DNA of 18,450 nt. Origin: CAZBZG01 sp964496245. GTDB taxonomy: Bacteria > Planctomycetota > SZUA-567. The notes beneath the pieces are model-generated. The model had not been told where the DNA came from. It saw only the letters and a list, made by a program, of their open reading frames with translations, and searched no databases. Shown piece after piece: positions 8,026-15,493 of the stretch (within the stretch, counting starts at the first letter, position 1; each line of letters begins with the position of its first letter). The stretch lies in NCBI GenBank assembly GCA_964496245.1, contig CAZBZG010000068.1, positions 1-18,450 of the forward strand, given 5' to 3'. The position numbers and the translations under genes are program-made.

Positions 8026-8892
8026 TCAGCGCGCGATCTTGTCGCGCAGGAACGTGACCGCCTTGGCGATGTCCGCAGCCGGGTCGTCGCCCACCTCGCG
8101 CTCGATCGTGAGGAATCCCCTGAAGCCGATGGCCTCGAGTGCGTCCAGATACGCGTCCCACGGCACAGATCCCTCGCCGAGCGGCACCTCGCGGAAGAGT
8201 TCGCCCGTCTCTTCGAGCAGCTTGCCGAAGCCGCCGTCTGCGAACGCGCCGTAGACGCGTTGCGGGTCGCAGGCCTGCAGTTGGATCCCGTCCTTGGCGT
8301 GCGTGTGCACGATGTAGTCCTTGAGCGTGTGCACCGCCTGCACGGGATCGTCGGCCGTAACCATCACGAGATTGGCCGGGTCCAGGTTGACGCCCATGCC
8401 TTTGGAATCCACGTCGTCGAGAAAGGCCTTGAGCCGCACGGCGGTCTCGGGGCCGGTCTCGATGGCAAACGCGATTCCCTTGGCGTGGGCGTAGTCGCCG
8501 AGTTCTTTGCACGCCGCGCGCATGGTCGCGTAGGTCTCGCTCCCCGTGTCCTCAGGCACCACGCCGATGTGCGTGGTGACCGCTGGCGCGCCCACATCCG
8601 CGGCCAGGTCCACGATCTTCTTGGACCGCGCGACCTTCTCCTTGTTCTCGTCGGCCAGCTGGAAGCCGTGGCCTCCGAGGTCCCCGCAGAGCGCGGCGAT
8701 CGCGAGACCCAAGTCGGCGCAGAAGCGCTGAAAGTCGGCGCGCGCGTCCGCGTCCATGGCTTCCGGACTCATCTCGCCGCTCACCGCGTAGATCTGGATG
8801 CCGTCGGCTCCGACCTCGGCCGCCTTCTTCACGCCCGCACGCGGAGCGAGGCGGAAGGAATCGCTGATGACGCCCACCCGGAACGGTTTCAT
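8026..8892 (-). CDS. sugar phosphate isomerase/epimerase (AP endonuclease 2-type TIM barrel)
   Basis: 288 residues starting MKPFRVGVISDSF, with AAAGGAGG on the coding strand 7 nt before the ATG. The spacing of conserved acidic and histidine residues fits the divalent-metal site of the family: E145 (FAIETGPE), D171 (NLDPAN), H198 (VHTHAKDG) and E264 (FLTIERE). These TIM-barrel enzymes isomerise or epimerise sugars and inositol-like ketones in the cytoplasm; the exact substrate is not visible. The gene lies 52 nt downstream of a Gfo/Idh/MocA gene on the same strand, so the two probably form an operon and act on one sugar pathway. A longer upstream frame exists but translates into low-complexity Arg/Pro sequence and is not used. 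Confidence 0.93.
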   Translation of the reverse strand: MKPFRVGVISDSFRLAPRAGVKKAAEVGADGIQIYAVSGEMSPEAMDADARADFQRFCADLGLAIAALCGDLGGHGFQLADENKEKVARSKKIVDLAADVGAPAVTTHIGVVPEDTGSETYATMRAACKELGDYAHAKGIAFAIETGPETAVRLKAFLDDVDSKGMGVNLDPANLVMVTADDPVQAVHTLKDYIVHTHAKDGIQLQACDPQRVYGAFADGGFGKLLEETGELFREVPLGEGSVPWDAYLDALEAIGFRGFLTIEREVGDDPAADIAKAVTFLRDKIAR

Positions 8893-8944
8893 GGCCTGCC
8901 TCCTTTGCCTCGAGATTCGAAACTCGATACGCCATTCGCGTGCC

Positions 8945-10078
8945 TCACGCGGGCACGGGCGGCACGTCGCGCGGCTGGCCGCCCTCGCGCAGCGACAGGG
9001 TGGCCTGGACCCCGGCGGCCACGGCCATGCGCGCGGCCTCGGGCGTGGCCGTGGTCGCGCCGCCCTCGCGCGCGAAGCGCACGAACTCGGCCACGATCTG
9101 GGGATCCGCCCCGCCGTGCCCGCCGCCGGCCACGTCATCGCCGTAATGGACCTGATCGCCGATGATCCGGTAGGGCTTGCGCTTGTTGTAGAGCATGATG
9201 GGCGCGTCCGGGCCGTCGCCCAGGTTCTCGATGCGCCCCTCGTCGCCGATGAAGGTGTAGTTGCGGCAGGCGTCGGGCGTGAAGTGACACTGCAGGTACG
9301 CGCCCAGGATCCCGCCGTCCATTTCCATGAGCATGGTGGTCTGGTCTTCCACGTCGATGGTGCGGCTGAAGCCCGTGCAGGCCGTGGGCGGCCAGTGCGC
9401 GGGGTTGAAGGCGGGGTCGCCCTTCTCGCCCTCGGCCAGGCGCGGCCGATCGCCGTACACGGCCAGGTTGCCGAACGCGGTCACCCGCCGGGTGTAGGCG
9501 CCGCTCACCCAGTGCATGACGTCGATGTCGTGTGCACCCTTCTGCAGGAGCAACCCCGTCGAGTAGCGGCGATCCGAATGCCAGTCCCGGAAATAGGCGT
9601 CCCCGCCGTAGTTGATGAAGTGCCGGCACCACACGCTCTTGACCCTGCCGATCGCGCCTTTGTCCACGAGCTCCTTCATCTTGCGGACGATCGTCATGTA
9701 CCGCATGTTGTGCCCCACGAAGAGGCGCGCGCCCGTCTTGCGGGCTGCGGCGAGCAGCCGGTCGCAGCCCTCGATCGTGATGGTCATGGGCTTCTCGAGA
9801 TAGACGGCTAGCCCTTTCTCCAGGGCGGCGAGCGCATGCTCCTCGTGCAGGAAGTCCGGTGTGGTCACGAAGACCGCGTCCAGGTCCTGCTCAAGGAGCT
9901 TGCGGTAATCCTCTGTGGTGAAGAGATCGGGGCCGAACGGCTCGCGCGCGCCCTCCAGCGCCTTGGAATTGATGTCGCAGCAGGCCACGACGCGCGCGCC
10001 TTCGCCCGGCTTGTGCGCGTGGCGCGACAGTCCGCCGCGGCCGGCTGTTCCGATCACACCGATTTTCAGGTCATCCAT
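8945..10078 (-). CDS. Gfo/Idh/MocA family NAD(P)-dependent oxidoreductase
   Basis: 377 residues, usual length for the family. The Rossmann fold opens with KIGVIGTAGRGG (residues 5-16) and an acidic D35 after the second strand; the family motif EKPMT is at 95-99. The C-terminal domain carries KGAHDIDVMHWVSG, which holds the conserved His/Asp of the active site. Such enzymes oxidise or reduce hydroxyl groups of sugars, inositols or their glycosides using NAD(P)H. GAGGAG lies about 7 nt before the ATG at 10078. A sigma70-type promoter sits just upstream, giving a leader of about 30 nt. No Tat or Sec signal is seen, so it is cytoplasmic. The TIM-barrel isomerase follows as the second gene. Confidence 0.95.
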   Translation of the reverse strand: MDDLKIGVIGTAGRGGLSRHAHKPGEGARVVACCDINSKALEGAREPFGPDLFTTEDYRKLLEQDLDAVFVTTPDFLHEEHALAALEKGLAVYLEKPMTITIEGCDRLLAAARKTGARLFVGHNMRYMTIVRKMKELVDKGAIGRVKSVWCRHFINYGGDAYFRDWHSDRRYSTGLLLQKGAHDIDVMHWVSGAYTRRVTAFGNLAVYGDRPRLAEGEKGDPAFNPAHWPPTACTGFSRTIDVEDQTTMLMEMDGGILGAYLQCHFTPDACRNYTFIGDEGRIENLGDGPDAPIMLYNKRKPYRIIGDQVHYGDDVAGGGHGGADPQIVAEFVRFAREGGATTATPEAARMAVAAGVQATLSLREGGQPRDVPPVPA

Positions 10079-10114
10079 AGGGGCTCTCCTCGGAGCATGA
10101 GAACGAACGGCTTC

Positions 10115-10143
10115 ATCAGAGGCAAGGGGCCCGCGTTTGTCAA
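10115..10143 (-). promoter_or_regulatory. sigma70-type promoter for the sugar operon
   Basis: On the minus strand: -35 TTGACA (10138-10143, perfect consensus), 17-base spacer, -10 TCTGAT (10115-10120, 4 of 6). The expected start of transcription is near 10108, about 30 nt before the Gfo/Idh/MocA ATG. Confidence 0.6.
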
Positions 10144-10197
10144 GGGCTGAAAGCGAATCGCGGATCTGGACGACCGCCCTTCCGACAGCTTCGTGGC

Positions 10198-10226
10198 TTG
10201 ACAGCGGGGCGCTTATCTGCCCTAAT
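10198..10226 (+). promoter_or_regulatory. sigma70-type promoter for the STN/kinase operon
   Basis: On the plus strand: -35 TTGACA (10198-10203, perfect), 17-base spacer, -10 CCTAAT (10221-10226, 4 of 6). The expected start is near 10233. It is divergent from the sugar-operon promoter, with 54 bases between the two -35 boxes. Confidence 0.6.
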
Positions 10227-10231
10227 GGGGT

Positions 10232-10248
10232 GGGCGGCCTGTCCGCCC
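10232..10248 (+). promoter_or_regulatory. 5'-leader hairpin
   Basis: GGGCGG (10232-10237), loop CCTGT, CCGCCC (10243-10248): a perfect 6-bp GC stem at or just after the predicted transcription start of the STN/kinase operon. It could stabilise the 5' end of the mRNA or be an operator; function unknown. Confidence 0.4.
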
Positions 10249-10284
10249 TGTGGAGATCGTTGGGGCCTTTTGGGGAGGGATCGC

Positions 10285-11127
10285 ATGAAAACCCAAGTGC
10301 ATCTGTTCCTTGTGGTGTTGTGCCTGGCCCGCGGAACACTGGGGGCCGAAGCCGAAGGCGATCAGCCGGCCAAGGATGCGGAAGCGGCGCCGCAGCCCGA
10401 AGCAGCCAGAACCGCAGATGCGGCCCTCGCGGGCATTCTGGCGCAGAAGGCGAATCTCGCGGTCGAGCAGAAGCCCCTCGGGCCCACCCTGCGGCAGCTG
10501 GCGGAGAAGCACGGATTCACGCTCGTGTTCGAGCAGGGGGTGGACGGCGAGGAACCCGTGACCCTGGTCGGCAAGGAGCGGACGCTTCGCGAGACGCTCG
10601 ACCGGCTCGAGCGGCGCACCAACATCCAGTTCGCCTACAGCGACCGCGTGACCGTGCGCCCTGCCACGCCCCGGGAGCGGCTGGACAAGCTGCTCACCCT
10701 CGAACTCGAGGGCATGGCCTACTCCGCGTTCCTGCGGCTCGTGGCCGACCGCGGCATCAACTATGTGGTGGCTGAGCCTTTGCTCGATCTGGACGAGCGG
10801 GTGGCCCTGCGGGTGGTGGATGCTCCCCTGCGCGAGGTGATCGAGATGTCGGCGCACGCCGTGGGTGCGGAGTGCCGCATCTCGCACGCGGGCGTGGTCT
10901 CCCTCGTGCTCGACACCGAGCAGGCGCAGGACCGCAACCGGCGGGACCGCTGGCAGGAGATGATGGAGCGCGCCCGCGACTGGCGGCGGCGCATGATGGA
11001 TCGGCGCGACCGGGACGGCGGCGAACGGCGGGGGCCGCCGCGCCGTCCCCGCAGGGACGGGGACGAGGCCGGAGACGAGGCCGGAGACGAAGCCGGAAAC
11101 GAGCAGCCCGACGAACGGGTCTTCTGA
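10285..11127 (+). CDS. secreted STN-domain (secretin/TonB short N-terminal-like) protein
   Basis: 280 residues with GGGGAGGG (10273-10280) before the ATG. Residues 1-21 form a Sec signal peptide (MKTQVHLFLVVLCLARGTLGA). After an Ala/Glu-rich linker, about 60-130 resembles an STN domain (LRQLAEKHGFTLVFEQGV, then LRETLDRLERRTNIQFAYSD), and about 130-205 looks like a second copy (VVDAPLREVIEMSAHAVGAEC). STN domains occur in secretins and TonB receptors, where they bind partners in the periplasm; here no beta-barrel follows. The C-terminal 75 residues are Arg/Asp-rich and end in a DEAG repeat. The gene is followed after 5 nt by a Ser/Thr kinase, so the pair is probably co-expressed. A longer upstream start is possible in frame but lacks a signal peptide. 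Confidence 0.72.
   Translation: MKTQVHLFLVVLCLARGTLGAEAEGDQPAKDAEAAPQPEAARTADAALAGILAQKANLAVEQKPLGPTLRQLAEKHGFTLVFEQGVDGEEPVTLVGKERTLRETLDRLERRTNIQFAYSDRVTVRPATPRERLDKLLTLELEGMAYSAFLRLVADRGINYVVAEPLLDLDERVALRVVDAPLREVIEMSAHAVGAECRISHAGVVSLVLDTEQAQDRNRRDRWQEMMERARDWRRRMMDRRDRDGGERRGPPRRPRRDGDEAGDEAGDEAGNEQPDERVF
11062..11097 (+). repeat. 12-bp tandem repeat, three copies, coding
   Basis: GACGAGGCCGGA at 11062-11073 and 11074-11085, then one variant copy (GACGAAGCCGGA) at 11086-11097. It encodes DEAG three times in the C-terminal tail of the STN protein. Such repeats can change length by slippage without shifting the frame. Confidence 0.85.
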
Positions 11128-11132
11128 CGCGC

Positions 11133-12497
11133 ATGAGCAATCTGCACGACATGCAGGGCGCGACCCTCGGCGGCTTCGAGATCGTGGAGCGGCTGGGCAC
11201 CGGCGGCATGGGCTCGGTCTACAAGGCCCACGACGCCGCGCTCGACCGGTTCGTGGCCATCAAGATCCTGGCTGCGGCGCTCGAAACCGATCCGGTCTGC
11301 GTCAAGCGCTTCCTGCGCGAGGCCCGCAGCATCGCCGCGCTGCGGCATCCCAATCTCATGCACGTCTACACCGTGGGCGAGGAGCAGGGGCTCCACTACT
11401 TCGCCATGGAGTACATCGAGGGCGTGCCGCTGTCCAAGTACATCGCCGACCGCGGGCCGCTCGCGGTGGAGGACACCATGCGGATCACGGGCCAGGTCCT
11501 CGGGGCCCTCCACAAGGTGCACGGCGCGGAGGTCATCCATCGGGATCTCAAGCCCGGGAACGTGATGATCGATACGGACGGGCGCGCCGTGGTCGTGGAT
11601 TTCGGCCTGTCCAAGGACACCACGGCCATGGATCTGACCGCAGCCGGGTCCATCATGGGCACGCCGGACTACATGGCGCCCGAGCAGATCGAGGGCGAGG
11701 CCGTGGGTCCGCACACCGACATCTACGCCGTGGGCGTGATGACGTACGAGATGCTCACCAAGTCCAAGCCCTTCCACCGCAAGAGCGCGGTCCTGACCAT
11801 GCGGGCCCACTGCGAAGACACGGCTCCGCCTCTCACCCACTATCGCTCGGATCTTCCCAAGAGCCTGGAGGCCGTGCTGCGCAAGGCCATGTGCCGGGAT
11901 GTGCCCAGACGGTACAGCTCGGCGCCGGCCTTCGCCCACGACCTGGCGCGCGTCTGTCCGCTGCCCGTGCTCTCGGACCTCGCCCAGGAGCGCGCCGCGC
12001 CGTCGGCCGCACCCACCATCCTGACCGATCCGACCCTGGCCTCCTCCGGTCGGCATGTGCCCGCTGCCGTCAGCCGGAAGCGCCGCAAGCGCGTCAAGAA
12101 GAAGGCGGCCAGAGACCAGTCCGCGCCAAGCGCCGCAACGGACGCAGGAGGTGCGCAGGGGCGCCCGCATCGCACGCGCCGGGTCCTCGTGATCGCTGGC
12201 GTCGTGGTGCTGGCGCTGCTGGGGCTGTGGGGGCTGATCCGTCTGCGCCGGTCGCGGCGGCGGCTCCGGCGCGACCGGTACCTGAACGCGCCCACCGGCG
12301 TCGAAGCGCCCCGGATCAGGGTGCTGACTGACGACGGCCGGACCCTGGTCGGCACCCTGGTCGAGAGCGACCGGGAGGGTTTGCGCCTGCGGCCCGAAGG
12401 GTCCAAGGCCGACGTGATCCTCCGCCCCGGAAGCTGGACGATCGTCCGACCGGTGGGGGGCGCGTCCGAGAATGGCTCCTCCTCGCGGACACCGTAG
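11133..12497 (+). CDS. transmembrane Hanks-type Ser/Thr protein kinase
   Basis: 454 residues. The cytoplasmic kinase domain (about 15-275) has every key element: Gly-rich loop GTGGMGSV (22-29), K44 in VAIK, E63 in the C-helix, catalytic loop HRDLKPGN (136-143), DFG at 156-158 and GTPDYMAPEQ (176-185). A basic linker (KRRKRVKKKAA) leads to one membrane segment (about 350-368, VLVIAGVVVLALLGLWGLI). A small domain of about 60 residues follows outside the membrane (VLTDDGRTLVGTLVESDREGL), resembling a beta-barrel of the LSm/SH3 kind. It starts 5 nt after the STN gene with no clear Shine-Dalgarno, which suggests translational coupling; ATG 11151 is an alternative start. No PASTA or other known sensor is seen. 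Confidence 0.93.
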   Translation: MSNLHDMQGATLGGFEIVERLGTGGMGSVYKAHDAALDRFVAIKILAAALETDPVCVKRFLREARSIAALRHPNLMHVYTVGEEQGLHYFAMEYIEGVPLSKYIADRGPLAVEDTMRITGQVLGALHKVHGAEVIHRDLKPGNVMIDTDGRAVVVDFGLSKDTTAMDLTAAGSIMGTPDYMAPEQIEGEAVGPHTDIYAVGVMTYEMLTKSKPFHRKSAVLTMRAHCEDTAPPLTHYRSDLPKSLEAVLRKAMCRDVPRRYSSAPAFAHDLARVCPLPVLSDLAQERAAPSAAPTILTDPTLASSGRHVPAAVSRKRRKRVKKKAARDQSAPSAATDAGGAQGRPHRTRRVLVIAGVVVLALLGLWGLIRLRRSRRRLRRDRYLNAPTGVEAPRIRVLTDDGRTLVGTLVESDREGLRLRPEGSKADVILRPGSWTIVRPVGGASENGSSSRTP

Positions 12498-12601
12498 GCC
12501 GCTGGCAGCTGCGTGCTCCTCTTTCGCCCGGTTTCCCGGTTCCATCTCGCGCAGCATGCATGTGCGCATCCATCCGGGAGCGGAAAGCCTCTTTTCCACG
12601 C

Positions 12602-12631
12602 TTGCCACCACCGCCCGATCCCAACTATACT
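12602..12631 (+). promoter_or_regulatory. sigma70-type promoter for the CoA-disulfide/persulfide reductase gene
   Basis: -35 TTGCCA (12602-12607, 5 of 6), 18-base spacer, -10 TATACT (12626-12631, 5 of 6). The predicted start is near 12638, leaving a leader of about 147 nt before the ATG at 12785. Confidence 0.65.
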
Positions 12632-12644
12632 GGCATCACGCTTG

Positions 12645-12656
12645 GGGCACATGCCC
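12645..12656. promoter_or_regulatory. candidate operator palindrome GGGCA-CA-TGCCC
   Basis: A perfect 5-bp inverted repeat with a 2-base centre lies about 7 to 18 nt downstream of the predicted start of transcription, a usual place for a repressor site. No regulator gene is adjacent. It could also be a chance match in GC-rich DNA. Confidence 0.3.
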
Positions 12657-12683
12657 GCGCGGTGATTCCGCAGGCCGAGGTCG

Positions 12684-12751
12684 GGAAACATCAGGGCGCG
12701 TTGCGAGGGGGGGGACCGTGCTTCGCCGGTTTCGGGCGTTGCCATGTTTCC
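12684..12751 (+). promoter_or_regulatory. leader inverted repeat with G8 run
   Basis: GGAAACAT (12684-12691) is exactly complementary to ATGTTTCC (12744-12751), enclosing 52 bases that include eight consecutive G residues (12707-12714). It lies in the untranslated leader, before the ribosome site GGAAGG near 12773-12780. It may be RNA structure; no known riboswitch is recognised. The bases between 12498 and 12601 show nothing I can support. Confidence 0.3.
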
Positions 12752-12784
12752 GGTCGGTTCATTGCAGCAGAAAGGAAGGAAGTC

Positions 12785-14479
12785 ATGAAACCACGCACGT
12801 TCATCGTCATCGGGGGGTCGGCTGCCGGCCCCAAGACCGCCGCACGCGCGCGACGCCTCGATCAGGAGGCTGCGATCACGATTCTCCAGAAGGATCCCGA
12901 TCTTTCCATGGCCTCCTGCGGCTATCCCTACTACGTGGGAGGGGTCTTCGACGATCGCAACATGCTCCTCTGTACGCCGACCGGCGTCGTGCGCGACCCG
13001 AAGTTCTTCCTCAACGCCAAGGGCATCGAAGCCCGGACGCGTACGGAAGCCCTCTCGATCGATCGGGCAGCAAAGAGCGTCACGTGCAAGAACCTGGCGT
13101 CCGGCGAGACCGATGTCATGGAATATGACAAGCTGGCCATCTGTACCGGCGCCACCCCGCGTATGCCGCCGGTCCCCGGCGTCGACCTGAAGGGCATTGT
13201 CACCCTGCAGTCGATGAGGGATGCCGACTTCCTGCGAAAGGTGCGCGACGACCGCGCCATCAAGAAGGCCGTGATCATCGGCGGCGGGCTCATCGGAATC
13301 GAGACGTGCGAAGCGCTCCAGCTCGCCGGCATCGAGATTACGGTGGTGGAGCTCCTGCCCCAGCTGCTCACCTTCCTCGATTGGGAGCTGGCCAAGATCG
13401 TCGAGAACCACGTGCGCGCCAAAGGCGCCAACGTCATCACCGGCAACGGCCTGGCGGAGTTCCTTGGCCAGGACGGGAGCCTCTCGGCGATCAAGTTGGC
13501 CAACGGCACCGAGTTGCCCTGCGAACTCGCGGTGGTGGCCATCGGCGTGCGCCCCAATGTCTCACTGGCGAAGGAGGCGGGGCTCGCCATCGGGGAGCTC
13601 GGCGGCATCACGGTCAATGAGTACATGCAGACGTCGGACCCGGACATCTTCGCGGCGGGCGACTGCGTGGAAGCGGTCAACCTGATCACCGGCCAGAAGG
13701 TGCTCGCTCCCTACGGCGATCTCGCCAACCTGCAGGGCCGGGTGGCGGGGACGAACATGGCCCGCGGCGCGGAGGCCGAGTTCCCCGGCACCCAGCTCAC
13801 CGGCATCTGCAAGGTCTTCGACTATGGAGCCGGCACCAGCGGCCTCTCCGAAGAGGCGGCGCAGAAGTCGGGCTTCGAGACGGAGACCGTTATCAACGCC
13901 AGTCCGGACAAACCGGGCTTCATGGGCGCCAATCTGCTCATCAGCAAGATGGTCGTAGAGAAGAAGAGCGGCAGGCTGCTGGGTTTCCAATGCGTGGGGC
14001 CGGGCGACGTGAGCAAGCAGGTCGCCATGGCCGCCATGGCGATCCGCGGTGGGCTCGCGCTCGACGATCTCGTGAACGCAGACCTGCCCTATGCGCCGCC
14101 GTTCAGCCTCGCGGTCGACCACTTCATCGCGACCGCGCACATCATGCAGAACAAGCTCGCGGGAGGCATGAAGGGGATCTCGGCCAAAGAGGTGCATGCC
14201 AAGCTGGACGGACCCGAATCTCCCTTCTTCCTGGACGCTCGGGGGCCCGACGAATACGAGACCATGCGGCTGGGGATCGGCGAGACCCTCATTCCGCTGG
14301 GCGTTCTCCGCAAGCGACTCAGCGAACTCCCCTCGGACAAAAGCAAGGAGATCATCTGCTTCTGCAAGATCTCTCTGCGGGGGTACGAAGCCGCTCTGGT
14401 GCTCGAAGCCAACGGCTGGAAGAATGTGAAGGTCATGGAAGGCGGCATCATGGCGTGGCCCTACAAGCGGGAGAAGTAG
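12785..14479 (+). CDS. CoA-disulfide/persulfide reductase with C-terminal rhodanese domain
   Basis: 564 residues with a good ribosome site (AAAGGAAGGAAGTC then ATG). The FAD domain opens with VIGGSAAGPKTAARARR (about 8-24); the single redox cysteine C45 sits in SMASCGYPYY, the CoA-disulfide reductase motif. The NAD(P)H motif GGGLIGIE is at 166-173 and the FAD motif DIFAAGDC at 287-294. A dimerisation domain follows, then a rhodanese domain from about 465 (DARGPDEYE), with probable catalytic C527 in the CKISLR loop. Enzymes of this fused type reduce CoA disulfides or CoA/glutathione persulfides with NAD(P)H, in thiol homeostasis or sulfur use, in the cytoplasm. It has its own promoter and seems to be a single-gene unit. 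The rhodanese loop matches the canonical form only loosely. Confidence 0.92.
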   Translation: MKPRTFIVIGGSAAGPKTAARARRLDQEAAITILQKDPDLSMASCGYPYYVGGVFDDRNMLLCTPTGVVRDPKFFLNAKGIEARTRTEALSIDRAAKSVTCKNLASGETDVMEYDKLAICTGATPRMPPVPGVDLKGIVTLQSMRDADFLRKVRDDRAIKKAVIIGGGLIGIETCEALQLAGIEITVVELLPQLLTFLDWELAKIVENHVRAKGANVITGNGLAEFLGQDGSLSAIKLANGTELPCELAVVAIGVRPNVSLAKEAGLAIGELGGITVNEYMQTSDPDIFAAGDCVEAVNLITGQKVLAPYGDLANLQGRVAGTNMARGAEAEFPGTQLTGICKVFDYGAGTSGLSEEAAQKSGFETETVINASPDKPGFMGANLLISKMVVEKKSGRLLGFQCVGPGDVSKQVAMAAMAIRGGLALDDLVNADLPYAPPFSLAVDHFIATAHIMQNKLAGGMKGISAKEVHAKLDGPESPFFLDARGPDEYETMRLGIGETLIPLGVLRKRLSELPSDKSKEIICFCKISLRGYEAALVLEANGWKNVKVMEGGIMAWPYKREK

Positions 14480-14482
14480 GGC

Positions 14483-15493
14483 CTACCGGAACACGAGCTG
14501 GAAGACAACCGACTGGAAGAGGGGGTCCTTCTGCATCTCGTCGGTGAGGGGCGGGAAGGGCGCGGCGTCGCGGATGGAGGCCACCGTGATGTGGCGCTCG
14601 GCCAGCATCTCTTCGGGGGCGTGCAGGACCTTGAGCTTACCGATGCCGCCGTCGGGCTGGATCGCGATGCGCACGTAGATCGCTCCGGTCTTGTAGGTCG
14701 AATGGGCCAGGGCCTCCTGGCGGTGCACGGCCTGCACCCACTGGCGGAGGACCTTCTCCAGATACGCAGGATACCGCGCCTTGAGCAATGCCATGGACCG
14801 GGTGCCCGCCCAACGGGCCTGGGTCAGGCTCTTCTTCGGGGGGACCTCGCGGCCGGGCTGGCCGGACTTGCGGATGTCCTTGAATACGGGTTCGGCGGGG
14901 CGCTGGGGCTGTTGTCGCTGAACCTGCTTCCGCGCCGGGGCCGGCGCCTCCGACCCGTCCGGATGCGGCTGGGGCCGCGGTCGCTCCTCGCGGGCGTTGG
15001 TCTGCGGCCGGGGGCGCTGGAGCTGGAGGCGTTGCGGGGCGGGGCGCTGGAGTCGGGCAAGCTCCCGGTCGCGGCCCGGCGAAAGCCGGCGGCTGGGGAG
15101 CGACGGGAGAATCGGGCTGTCGCCCTTGGTGCGGGGCAATCCCGTGTCCTGGCGCGGATCGGGGGCCGGCTCCCGCGCGAGCCGGCTGTGCGCGGCTTCG
15201 GCCACAGCCGTGTCCGGGTCCACGTCCTCGTCGGACACATCGGGATCCACCAGCACGAACTGCAGAACCTTCTTCTGCTGCTTCTGCTCCGGCCGTTTCC
15301 GCTCCTCCTTGCGCACGGCAGCCGCCTCGTCGCGCGCAGGGTCCCGCCTGACCGCGCGCTGCAGCAGGGGCGCTGCGTGCAACACGAGCAGCACATGGAG
15401 CCCGAACGTGATCAGGAGGCTCACCACGAACGCGAAGCCCCGGCGGCGGTCACAGGCGGTGAGCGGCTGAGCGACCAACGCGTGGGAGCTCAT
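14483..15493 (-). CDS. TonB-like energy-transducer protein
   Basis: 336 residues. A single N-terminal membrane anchor lies at about 20-42 (FVVSLLITFGLHVLLVLHA), followed by a charged, then Pro/Arg/Gln-rich periplasmic spacer (about 55-215). The C-terminal 90 residues fit a TonB C-terminal domain: TGAIYVRIAIQPDGGIGKLK, then SIRDAAPFPPLTDEM and a final FQLVF strand. TonB proteins pass proton-motive-force energy from ExbB/ExbD to outer-membrane receptors; neither partner nor a receptor is in this window. The ATG overlaps the stop of the AI-2E gene as ATGA (15490-15493), so translation is coupled. The stop lies 3 nt from the stop of the convergent reductase gene. A TolA-like or general spacer role is a less likely alternative. 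Confidence 0.82.
   Translation of the reverse strand: MSSHALVAQPLTACDRRRGFAFVVSLLITFGLHVLLVLHAAPLLQRAVRRDPARDEAAAVRKEERKRPEQKQQKKVLQFVLVDPDVSDEDVDPDTAVAEAAHSRLAREPAPDPRQDTGLPRTKGDSPILPSLPSRRLSPGRDRELARLQRPAPQRLQLQRPRPQTNAREERPRPQPHPDGSEAPAPARKQVQRQQPQRPAEPVFKDIRKSGQPGREVPPKKSLTQARWAGTRSMALLKARYPAYLEKVLRQWVQAVHRQEALAHSTYKTGAIYVRIAIQPDGGIGKLKVLHAPEEMLAERHITVASIRDAAPFPPLTDEMQKDPLFQSVVFQLVFR

Noticed and set aside
7996..9811. Plus-strand open frames opposite the TIM-barrel and Gfo/Idh/MocA genes
   Set aside because: They are antisense to genes with full active-site motifs and have no recognisable domain or ribosome site.
11043..11060. A perfect 7-bp hairpin CCGTCCC/GGGACGG inside the STN gene
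   Set aside because: It is within coding sequence for an Arg/Pro-rich stretch and is probably a by-product of biased codons.
10761..13411. Long minus-strand frames opposite the kinase and reductase genes
   Set aside because: They have Arg/His/Gly-biased composition, cross a promoter region, and lie opposite intact enzymes.
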